Part shown: piece after piece, positions 16,844-23,751 of the stretch
Numbering within the stretch: position 1 is the stretch's first letter
Layout of the letters: each line of letters starts with the position of its first letter
NCBI RefSeq assembly: GCF_013393385.1
Contig: NZ_AP023239.1
Coordinates: forward strand, 2,046,001 to 2,110,000
Direction of reading: 5' to 3'
DNA from: Paenibacillus sp. URB8-2
GTDB taxonomy: Bacteria; Bacillota; Bacilli; Paenibacillales; Paenibacillaceae
Length of the DNA stretch: 64,000 nucleotides
The notes under the pieces: generated by a model
What the model was told of the DNA's origin: nothing
The model's input: only the letters and a program-made list of their open reading frames with translations
Databases searched by the model: none
Program-made: the position numbers and the translations under genes

Positions 16844-17146
16844 TCATGTCTCATTTCCAACCTCATTCAGCAATTTCTCGAACTCTTCATCGCTGTCACT
16901 GTATGTGGAAATACCATTCTTACGATCATTTTGTGCTTGGTGAATTTGGGATAGAACACCGTCATCGTTAAATATTAACGAAGTCATTCTTTTCTTCTGT
17001 TCCTCTGTAAATGTAGGCTGTTTATCTTTCCATTGCAGAGTAACATTAAATCCGAAGTTTTCTTCAATCAGCTGCACTAGATCTTTAAGCTCAACATAAG
17101 TTTTGTCCTTAAAGCTTTGCTCTAATTGTTCTTTGGAAATGGACAT
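16844..17146 (-). CDS. Hypothetical 100-aa protein, probably C-terminally truncated
   Basis: Not recognised. It is acidic, lysine-rich and mostly helical: MSISKEQLEQSFKDKTYVEL, a central hydrophobic and aromatic patch (LVQLIEENFGFNVTLQW), then EEQKKRMTSLIFNDDGVLSQ and an acidic end. The ATG at 17146 follows AAGGAAGG on the minus strand. The frame continues convincingly for 36 residues after the stop (16733-16843), so this copy may be shortened by a nonsense mutation. It is AT-richer than the neighbouring core genes and lies beside spoVR in the accessory patch. Confidence 0.5.
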   Translation of the reverse strand: MSISKEQLEQSFKDKTYVELKDLVQLIEENFGFNVTLQWKDKQPTFTEEQKKRMTSLIFNDDGVLSQIHQAQNDRKNGISTYSDSDEEFEKLLNEVGNET

Positions 17147-17235
17147 TCGGATTACCTTCCTTTTCGTTATAATAACATAAGCGAGATAGTTTTCTTATGA
17201 TAAGATTACACTAATTAACACTTAAGCAACGTTAA

Positions 17236-17340
17236 GTTTTTTTGACTATAAGGGCCGTTCTGCAAAAACTGACCCGAGCGCTGGAACAAAAGGAGACGAT
17301 TGCTGAAGAGCTTCTAAAGCTACAACACCGTATGCTTTGA
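17236..17340 (+). pseudogene. Short orphan fragment with helical coding potential
   Basis: A frame that lacks a good start and ribosome site reads RAVLQKLTRALEQKETIAEE then LLKLQHRML and stops. It looks like the amphipathic C-terminal helix of a lost protein. Family unknown. Confidence 0.25.
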
Positions 17341-17368
17341 AAAAAACAAGGATCAGCCGAAAAACGGT

Positions 17369-17619
17369 ATGGAGAATAACGTTGAAAAATACACTTCACT
17401 CTATCGATTTTTACTGAACACCCAAGGGGAACAAGCGACTATGACTATAGGTCAAATTGAAGTGGTATTAGGTTTCGCCCTGCCTCCTTCTGCAAGTAAG
17501 CATCACCCATGGTGAGCTAAGACACATTCATATGCCAAGTCGTGGCTGCTCGCAGGTTAGGAGTGTATTCGGTTACGCTTGGAGTGGAGATAGTATTTAG
17601 AAAAATAAGCGAGGTGTAG
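17369..17619 (+). pseudogene. DUF7662-like gene, broken by two stops and a frameshift
   Basis: From ATG 17369 the frame reads ENNVEKYTSLYRFLLNTQGE, TMTIGQIEVVLGFALPPSAS and KHHPW, then hits TGA at 17513. Reading through gives AKTHSYAKSWLLAG, a TAG, and, one frame over, GVYSVTLGVEIVFRKISEV with a stop at 17617. Together this has the layout I recall for DUF7662 domains (Y..L..YL, EIE.ILG..LP.SA..H..WW.N...H..A..W...G), in which the stop sits where the second Trp is expected. The gene is therefore a pseudogene. The domain name is from memory. Confidence 0.6.
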
Positions 17620-17624
17620 CTCTG

Positions 17625-18668
17625 TTGAAAATTGAAATCGGAGAATCCTTGATGCTCTCATGGCTGAGACATGCAAAGAACTGCCAACTTGTCCAATTGA
17701 ACTGGAAGCCATCGGTGAAGTCATGGGAATCTTATAATGATGCTGTCGTCGAAAGTATGATGAAGGATTCAGACCAATACTTTAAAGGGAAATACAGCCT
17801 TGACTTGTTTAAGCAAAACAGTTCTTACTCGCAGTTGCTCCAACAAGCCGAGATTGATGCTTTGGGCATGGAGGTAGGAGGGGCGAACGTTGTTCAAAAC
17901 ATATACGGCATTGATGTGGCTTTCCATGAAAATGGCTTGAATTATGGTTCGAAAAAGGAAGAGACGATATCCAGAGTACTGAAGAAAATGATTCGCACAG
18001 CGATGGCAATTCATGGATATTTTAATTTGAATACTGGAAATATCATATTTGCAGCTCCTAAAATATCTGCTGCGATACGTGAACCTCTGCAACTCTACAT
18101 AAGTGAACTCCAAGAGCTGTTTCACGGAAAAGGGTTGAATTTTCGCTTTGAGCTCCTGTGCAATGCGGACTTCAAGGAGAAGATTTTCAATGTGGTTACA
18201 ACCTTATCAAATTCTGTGTCCGACACTTCGGAGTTATTTATGCGAAGCATACAAATGTACAATCTCTTCGTGGATGATAAGCAGGCTATGAGCTTGCCGA
18301 AAACCGCAACTAAGACGAAGAAATTACCTGCTGTTTTTAAAGGGTCTGAGGTTATTAAGATTGGTGCTTTGGTTAGTTCTAGTTTTGAGCGTCTGATTGC
18401 AAATGATGTATTAACTGAGCAAGAGATTGAGCGGTTGCAGCGGCTGGACTACGCCAAGAGAACATTTAATATCACTTATCCTGTTTTAAAAAAGGTCGAT
18501 TCTACTATATCCATGACGGAACAGCGGAATGTGAACGGTCATCCCAGATTCTACGCCGATCCATATAAGATTAATGGAACAGATTATTTGTTATGCAATC
18601 ATTGGGTGGAGGAGCTTAGCAGAAGTTATTTCGATGCGTGGCTTAGACGGATTGATGAGACAAATTAA
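17625..18668 (+). CDS. Hypothetical 347-aa protein, possible nuclease-like fold
   Basis: No family can be named with confidence. The TTG at 17625 sits eight bases after GAGGTG. The middle of the protein holds QAEIDALG (76-81), NIYGIDVAFHENGLNYG (92-108), a basic helix VLKKMIRTAM (118-127) and IIFAAPK (140-146). A Glu, then Asp and Glu in a strand, then Lys at a strand end is the general order of PD-(D/E)XK enzymes, so a nuclease fold is possible but only inferred. The C-terminal part has a helical region and an aromatic end (HWVEELSRSYFDAWLRRID). It is a single gene with its own terminator, inside the accessory patch, AT-richer than the core genes. Confidence 0.7.
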   Translation: MKIEIGESLMLSWLRHAKNCQLVQLNWKPSVKSWESYNDAVVESMMKDSDQYFKGKYSLDLFKQNSSYSQLLQQAEIDALGMEVGGANVVQNIYGIDVAFHENGLNYGSKKEETISRVLKKMIRTAMAIHGYFNLNTGNIIFAAPKISAAIREPLQLYISELQELFHGKGLNFRFELLCNADFKEKIFNVVTTLSNSVSDTSELFMRSIQMYNLFVDDKQAMSLPKTATKTKKLPAVFKGSEVIKIGALVSSSFERLIANDVLTEQEIERLQRLDYAKRTFNITYPVLKKVDSTISMTEQRNVNGHPRFYADPYKINGTDYLLCNHWVEELSRSYFDAWLRRIDETN

Positions 18669-18709
18669 GGGGGCTCAACTTGAGCAGTATCGAGACTTTC
18701 TCGACAGCC

Positions 18710-18742
18710 TGAAGATTAGGTATCTCCAAACCTAATCTTTTT
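18710..18742. terminator. Terminator of the 347-aa gene
   Basis: AAGATTAGG and CCTAATCTT pair around TATCTCCAAA, followed by TTTTATTTT. It may also serve the convergent protease gene. Confidence 0.8.
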
Positions 18743-19127
18743 ATTTTGTCGTCGAATACATAACAAGCTCTGCCAAATCGAGCACAATATTAGCTTCCAT
18801 CAATACATCCAATCCAAGTAACCCATTGATCTTAAGTTTCTCGTGAAGCGATCCAATATCCAACTTGTAATCGTTGATTTGAAAACTACCTAATTGAATC
18901 GAATCAATAGTTTTGCGAAAGCAACTTTCTTCACCACCAATGCCGAATGCAGTAACGATCTCATCTCCAGTCTCAAAGTAAACGCCAATGTCTGCTACAG
19001 TATCAGCAGATAGCAAGGTATGAGAAGCCCCTGTATCAATAACTAGTTTGTCTATAGTCAGAGCTTGTCCTTTGTAATTCAAGATAAGGGACGTTTGCAG
19101 CAAACCATCGACGTATTCAATTTTCAT
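18741..19127 (-). CDS. Retropepsin-like aspartic protease, 128 aa
   Basis: Single-domain aspartyl protease of the retropepsin type, expected to work as a homodimer. The catalytic motif is LVIDTGASHTLLS (D31), with a GLLGLDVLM stretch near residue 100 that fits the conserved hydrophobic-Gly turn of the fold, and a C-terminal strand IVLDLAELVMY. No signal peptide or transmembrane segment, so it is probably cytosolic. Its start overlaps the stop of the 85-aa gene by 11 bases, so the two are translationally coupled. What it cleaves is unknown; the coupled small protein is an obvious candidate substrate or partner. Confidence 0.85.
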   Translation of the reverse strand: MKIEYVDGLLQTSLILNYKGQALTIDKLVIDTGASHTLLSADTVADIGVYFETGDEIVTAFGIGGEESCFRKTIDSIQLGSFQINDYKLDIGSLHEKLKINGLLGLDVLMEANIVLDLAELVMYSTTK

Positions 19128-19374
19128 GTTGCACTACACCCCGCAAGCCTCGAAGCGTGCGGATCTCGACCTTCAGTTCATCATTTGCAGTGTGGGACAC
19201 GATCACGCCGTCCTTCGATTTAAGCAGTTCTTTGGTTGCTTCCTTCGGGTCCTGAATGGCACGAATCAGTGCGACTTCATCTACAAACTTGGTGTTTCCT
19301 TCAATATGGGATGCAAGGATTTGCAGCTTGACGTATTGATCGGGATATATCTTACGAACTTCTTCCCATTGCAC
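19117..19374 (-). CDS. Hypothetical 85-aa protein coupled to the retropepsin-like protease
   Basis: The frame is open further upstream, but that part runs out of frame through the broken spoVR copy. GGAGGT seven bases before GTG 19374 marks the true start and gives 85 residues. Visible: VQWEEVRKIYPDQYVKLQIL, then DEVALIRAIQDPKEATKELL and a C-terminal basic stretch IRTLRGLRGV. No family is recognised. It is the first gene of a two-gene operon with the aspartic protease. Such small partner proteins may be substrates, inhibitors or antitoxin-like factors; that is speculation. Confidence 0.65.
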   Translation of the reverse strand: MQWEEVRKIYPDQYVKLQILASHIEGNTKFVDEVALIRAIQDPKEATKELLKSKDGVIVSHTANDELKVEIRTLRGLRGVVQHEN

Positions 19375-19431
19375 GGCTGGCACCTCCAGTTCGGTTTGTC
19401 CTTTTATTGTATCAGATAATGGGCAATTAAA

Positions 19432-19478
19432 AAGCTCTCTATAACGATGCATATCGTTCGTGGAGAGCTGCTTTGCGT
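19432..19478 (-). terminator. Hairpin between the spoVR fragment and the 85-aa gene
   Basis: On the minus strand AGCTCTCC and AGAGAGCT close a stem with a nested ACGAT/ATCGT, then TTTTTA. It would stop transcription coming from the spoVR fragment into the 85-aa gene. Confidence 0.5.
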
Positions 19479-19483
19479 AAGCA

Positions 19484-19758
19484 CTTATCGAGCCGCCAAA
19501 GTTCCTCATAAGGGTTGGCATCCAGGATATCCTGCACCGATTCCCGGCGCTACTTCGGCCGCCCCTCAACAAAACGGCTGTTGCCCGGCTGGTCCTGCCG
19601 GATCAGACTCGGGTCGATGTGCTCCAGGATGGCCAGAACGGCGTCGATGAAACTTTCGACGGTATCCATCCCGTACTTGATCGCATACTCGCCGATCCGG
19701 TCTGCCGTGGCCGACATGCTTTCCACCATATTCCGGTTCGACTGGGAGAAGCGCATAT
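19484..19758 (-). pseudogene. Partial duplicate of spoVR
   Basis: About 275 bases aligning to 15887-16160 of spoVR in the same orientation, with roughly twenty base differences. The encoded piece runs from [20 protein letters not shown] to EGRPK, where a TAG replaces a codon of the intact gene (GRLKERRE becomes GRPK stop). Both ends break off abruptly inside the gene. The changes, including S for R and L for Q in otherwise conserved stretches, suggest a foreign or long-diverged copy rather than a fresh duplication. Confidence 0.9.
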
Positions 19759-19867
19759 GGAGAGAAGCCTTTAATTATGAGTATGCCTTACCATGAAAGT
19801 TAACAAAATATCCTGTTAAACCTTTCAAAATTTTTGCTATAATAATCTTAACTTCTACTCGAATCTA

Positions 19868-19918
19868 CACCAGCAGACTATTTTCGCCTACCGGATCGGC
19901 TGGCGGTGCTTTTTATTT
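19868..19918 (+). terminator. Hairpin upstream of the histidine kinase gene
   Basis: CACCAGC pairs with GCTGGCGGTG around a loop of about 25 bases and is followed by CTTTTTATTT. A second small hairpin (AATGCC with GGCATT, 19971-19992) lies just before the ribosome site. Confidence 0.4.
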
Positions 19919-20016
19919 GATTACAATCGCAACAATGCAAAGCGGTTACATGGCAAAGTGCCCGTCGCAATGCCTTTTTACGGAGGCATTTAGTTAGTTT
20001 AGAGAGGAAGTAGACT

Positions 20017-21579
20017 GTGCATAGGGATAAAATAGCCATTTTAAAGCGGCTAATTGCCGAAGAAGGCATATATAGAGCACTGTATGAGCACCATCCGGAC
20101 TGCGTCTACGTTCTCGATCTTGGGGGGCGCTCCATCGGTGCGAACCGCTCCGCTGAACAACTGGCTGCACCCGAGGAAATAAGGGGTATCTGGAGCAAGG
20201 CGCTTTTGTTCGGAAGCCGGACCGAAGCCGGGCGTCATTTTGTGCTGGCCTCCGCGGGCAATACGACTTCGTTTCATTTAAAGTTCATTCAAAGATCCGG
20301 CATCGTCGCGTCCGCCGAGGTGACATTTATTCCGATTAAGAATAAGGAAGAAGTGGTTGGCGTATTCGCCATTGTCCGGAATATCACTGCCGAGATTGTG
20401 GCGGAGAATGAAGGGCGCGCGCCCGGGGCCGTCTATCCGGAGCTGGACGCGTTGCTTAAAGACCCGCAGAGCCTGATCCTGGATTCGGTAACGGAAGGCA
20501 TCTTCGGACTCGACAGGGAAGGGAAAATTATCTTCATCAACAAAACCGCGATGTTCATGCTGGGATACTCCAGCGAGGAGATCATCGGTGTACACAGCCT
20601 CTCGCATATCCATCATACCCGGCCTGACGGCTCCCGTTACTGCCCGAAGGAATGCCCGATTCTTATGACGGTCGAGGACGGGACTTCAAGGACCATGATT
20701 GAGGAGATTTTCTGGCGCAAGGACGGCACCAGCTTCTGGGTGAACTACAGAGTGTCTCCCATCATGGAACGCGGCCAGATTGATGGTGCGGTCGTCGCCT
20801 TCAGCGATATTACGAACGAGCGGGAAGTTAGAAGGGCGAAGGAGTCCGCCGAACAGGCTTCGCGGGCAAAGTCGGAGTTTCTGGCTATGATCAGCCACGA
20901 GATCCGGACACCGATGAACGGCATGATCGGAATGGCCGACCTGCTGCTGGACAGCGAGCTGGGGGAAGAGCAGCGGACGTATGCGGATATCCTGCGCAGC
21001 AGCAGCTACAGTCTGCTTAATATTTTGAACGACATTCTAGATTTCAGCAAAATCGAAGCCGGCAAAATGCCGCTGGAGCCCGAACAGTTCGGCCTGAGAG
21101 AGATGCTTAGCGTCATCATCGATCTGTTCACTCCGAAGGCGGAGGAGAAGGGATTGGCCCTTCGCTGGTGGGCGGATACGAGCGTCCCGGAGACCATCAA
21201 GGCCGATCCGAGCCGTCTCCGGCAGATCATCGTCAACCTGGTTGGCAATGCGCTGAAATTCACCGAGAAGGGAAGCGTGACGCTGTCCGTCAAGAACATT
21301 CTGCTGCCGGAATCGCCGAACTATCTGCTGGAATTCTCCGTAAGGGATACTGGGGTCGGCATTGCCGAGGACAAGCTTGGCTTGCTGTTTCAGTCGTTCT
21401 CCCAGCTTCATCCGATGATTAACCGCAAATACGGCGGCACCGGGCTGGGGCTGGCCATCTGCAAGCAGCTGGTGGAGCTTATGGGCGGCACGATCTTTGT
21501 GGAGAGCGAGGAAGGGCGCGGTTCCATCTTCAGGTTCATGCTGCCCTTTGTCAAAGAAGAGGCGGAAGTTCAAGTATAA
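20017..21579 (+). CDS. Cytosolic PAS-PAS sensor histidine kinase
   Basis: 520 residues with no transmembrane segment, so it senses an internal or membrane-permeant signal. PAS-like domain 1 is near 20-125 and PAS domain 2 near 150-275 ([20 protein letters not shown], with [18 protein letters not shown]). Then come HisKA with the phospho-His in [13 protein letters not shown] and HATPase_c with the N box [23 protein letters not shown] and [13 protein letters not shown]. There is no receiver domain and no adjacent response regulator, so the partner is elsewhere. The GTG start at 20017 follows GAGGAAG. Confidence 0.92.
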   Translation: MHRDKIAILKRLIAEEGIYRALYEHHPDCVYVLDLGGRSIGANRSAEQLAAPEEIRGIWSKALLFGSRTEAGRHFVLASAGNTTSFHLKFIQRSGIVASAEVTFIPIKNKEEVVGVFAIVRNITAEIVAENEGRAPGAVYPELDALLKDPQSLILDSVTEGIFGLDREGKIIFINKTAMFMLGYSSEEIIGVHSLSHIHHTRPDGSRYCPKECPILMTVEDGTSRTMIEEIFWRKDGTSFWVNYRVSPIMERGQIDGAVVAFSDITNEREVRRAKESAEQASRAKSEFLAMISHEIRTPMNGMIGMADLLLDSELGEEQRTYADILRSSSYSLLNILNDILDFSKIEAGKMPLEPEQFGLREMLSVIIDLFTPKAEEKGLALRWWADTSVPETIKADPSRLRQIIVNLVGNALKFTEKGSVTLSVKNILLPESPNYLLEFSVRDTGVGIAEDKLGLLFQSFSQLHPMINRKYGGTGLGLAICKQLVELMGGTIFVESEEGRGSIFRFMLPFVKEEAEVQV

Positions 21580-21624
21580 ATTCAAACCAACCTTCTCAAA
21601 TCTTTGGTTCAAGGCGCTGCGAAA

Positions 21625-22488
21625 TCAGTGCCGATCGCGATCCTCGTTCTTAAGATACATCAGCCCCACAGTATGCGGTCCGCAGTGGCTGCCGATAACG
21701 CAGCCCGCTTCAATAACAACGATTTCCTTCACGCCTGCAGCTTCCAGAGCGTCACGCAAATACTTGGCGTCTTCCTCGGCCTGCGTATGCGCGACGATCA
21801 GCAGTTCCCTGTCCATCCGGTCGATGTCTGAAAGCGCGTGGGAGAGCATCTGCTCCACCGCTTTTTCTTTTTTGCCGCGGACCTTGCTCACGGGAACGAT
21901 GGTGCCGTCGACCATTCGAAGCACCGGACGAATCTTGAGCAGGCTGCCGATAAAATTCTGCATGCCGGAACAGCGGCCGCCCATATGTAAATAATCAAGC
22001 GTATCAATGACGAATTCCGTACTGAGCCGGTTCCGTTCCTGCTCCAGCATCGAGACAATCTCGTCGGAGCTGCCGCCATGGAGCGCGGCCTGGGCCGCCT
22101 TAACAGCCAGCAGGGCAATTCCGCCGCACAATGTGCCGGAATCCACTACCTTCACGCGTTCGGAAGGAAATTCCTCTGCGGCAAGCCGCGCGTTCTGATA
22201 GGTGGAGGACAGGGAGGAGGAGAGGCTGAGATAGACAATGTCGTCGCCGTTCTCAATCGCAGGTGCAAAGGCATTCATGAAATCGGCAGGCGAAGGGGCT
22301 GCCGTCTTGGGCAGCGCGGAGGTTGCGCTCACCTTCCGGTACACCTGATCCGGTGTAATATCCACGCCGTCTCTGTAAGTGGCGTCATCAAACACAACAT
22401 ACAGCGGGATAACGCCGATATCATAGGTTTCTTTCCAGCCTTGCGGCATATCGGAGGTGCTGTCGGTAAAAATTTTAACGTTAGGCAT
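21625..22488 (-). CDS. DegV family fatty-acid-binding protein
   Basis: 287 residues from ATG 22488 (GGAGA six bases before). DegV/FakB-type proteins bind a fatty acid and, with FakA kinase, pass it on as acyl phosphate for phospholipid synthesis. Features: KIFTDSTSDMPQG at the N-terminus, SATSALPKTAAPSPADFM near residue 60 with the lipid-contacting Thr/Ser region, SGTLCGGIALLA, MGGRCSG, and VIGSHCGPHTVGLMY near the end. The longer upstream reading is not supported by a ribosome site. No fakA is nearby. Confidence 0.93.
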   Translation of the reverse strand: MPNVKIFTDSTSDMPQGWKETYDIGVIPLYVVFDDATYRDGVDITPDQVYRKVSATSALPKTAAPSPADFMNAFAPAIENGDDIVYLSLSSSLSSTYQNARLAAEEFPSERVKVVDSGTLCGGIALLAVKAAQAALHGGSSDEIVSMLEQERNRLSTEFVIDTLDYLHMGGRCSGMQNFIGSLLKIRPVLRMVDGTIVPVSKVRGKKEKAVEQMLSHALSDIDRMDRELLIVAHTQAEEDAKYLRDALEAAGVKEIVVIEAGCVIGSHCGPHTVGLMYLKNEDRDRH

Positions 22489-22623
22489 GAAATTCTCCTT
22501 CACCGATGATCGGATCTCCTTGAGTCTGAGCAAGTATCGCGTATACGTTTATTATAACATCCCTATGCTCCTGCTGGCGATGGTCCGTTCCAGCCTGTTC
22601 AAGATTGCATGCCCTATGTAATC

Positions 22624-22668
22624 AAAATCGGCCGGACACATAGATTGCGTGTGCCCGGCCGGTTCTTA
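22624..22668 (-). terminator. Terminator of the AraC/GyrI-like gene
   Basis: On the minus strand CCGGCCGGGCACAC and GTGTCCGGCCG pair around GCAATCTAT and are followed by ATTTTG. Confidence 0.7.
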
Positions 22669-22692
22669 TATTGCTCAATACGCTTGGTCAGT

Positions 22693-23556
22693 TTATGACT
22701 TCTTCATAACCGGAACCCATACCTCGCAGCGGTAATCTTCCGAGGACGGGTCCCCGGGCGGATACAGCTCGAATTCGGGTCCGCCCGAATGCTCGTAGCC
22801 GGTGCCCGGGAACCATTCCTGGAAGATCCGTGCCCATACACTCTGAATTGCACTGGGCATGGGGCCGACCGAAGTGAAGACGGCCCAGGTTGCGGCCGGA
22901 ATGACGGTAGAGGAATAGCCTTCCGGGGCGGGTTCACCGTTCTCCACGGCAATCCAATAAGTCAGCGTCTCCTGCTCGTGATTCATTTCGGCGCATATCC
23001 CGAGCAAATCGTGGATGCCCTCTCCCAGCTCAAGCAGTTTGTCATACGTGCCGTCCTCGTTGCATTTTAGCCAGAAACGCGGAATCTCCCGCAGGTTCTC
23101 TCCATCACGGCAGGAAGTCTCCATCTTTTTGCCAACTACCTTGAACACTTCTTTGTGTACGATACGATAATCCATTTCTTTATCTCCCTTCAAGGACAAG
23201 TGGAAGGAGAGGCGGGGAAAAGCTTTCAGAACGGTCCCCGGCTCGCGCGCCGCCGAGGGCGTAATCCCGTGCGCCTTGCGGAACGCCTTGGCGAATGCCT
23301 CCGGCGAGTCGTAACCGTATTTGAGCGCAACGTCCAGCACCCGGACCGGCGTCATCGCCAGCTCCTGCGCGGCCAGCGTCAGCCGGCGCTTGCGGATGTA
23401 TTCGGCTACGGTTACGCCGGTTAGCAGATTGAACATCCGCTGAAAGTGGAATGGCGAAGAGCAGGCCGCTTTGGCGATTTCATCCATATTCACCGGTTCC
23501 GTCATATGGCGTTCCATATAATCCAAAGCGTCCCTCATGCGGTTCAGCCATTCCAT
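22693..23556 (-). CDS. AraC-family regulator with GyrI-like effector-binding domain
   Basis: 287 residues from ATG 23556, which follows GGAGATG. The N-terminal 105 residues are two AraC helix-turn-helix motifs (NMDEIAKAACSSPFHFQRMF; PVRVLDVALKYGYDSPEAFAKAFRKAHGITP). The C-terminal half is a GyrI/Rob-type small-molecule binding domain (DYRIVHKEVFKVVGKKMETS, then YWIAVENGEPAPEGYSS and PAATWAVFTSVGPMP). Such regulators activate efflux or detoxification genes on binding hydrophobic compounds. No target can be assigned; the neighbouring genes lie behind terminators. Confidence 0.92.
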   Translation of the reverse strand: MEWLNRMRDALDYMERHMTEPVNMDEIAKAACSSPFHFQRMFNLLTGVTVAEYIRKRRLTLAAQELAMTPVRVLDVALKYGYDSPEAFAKAFRKAHGITPSAAREPGTVLKAFPRLSFHLSLKGDKEMDYRIVHKEVFKVVGKKMETSCRDGENLREIPRFWLKCNEDGTYDKLLELGEGIHDLLGICAEMNHEQETLTYWIAVENGEPAPEGYSSTVIPAATWAVFTSVGPMPSAIQSVWARIFQEWFPGTGYEHSGGPEFELYPPGDPSSEDYRCEVWVPVMKKS

Positions 23557-23711
23557 CGCTCGCCATCTCCTTTGCATTTATCCTATCATGCAGCGCTGCC
23601 CCGGTCCTGTTCTTCCGTGCTCCCTTGGGACAGTATCCCTCGATCATCCACACCAGTATAACCCACATGTGGAAGCTGCGCTCGATCCTTTGCTCTCGTT
23701 GCGGCATCGCA

Positions 23712-23744
23712 CAATAAAACCGCCCGGCCAATAGCCGGGCGGCA
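23712..23744 (-). terminator. Terminator of the pgmB-GH65 operon
   Basis: CCGCCCGGC and GCCGGGCGG pair around a five-base loop. On the minus strand it is followed by TTTTATT. Confidence 0.85.
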
Positions 23745-23751
23745 GCAGCGT

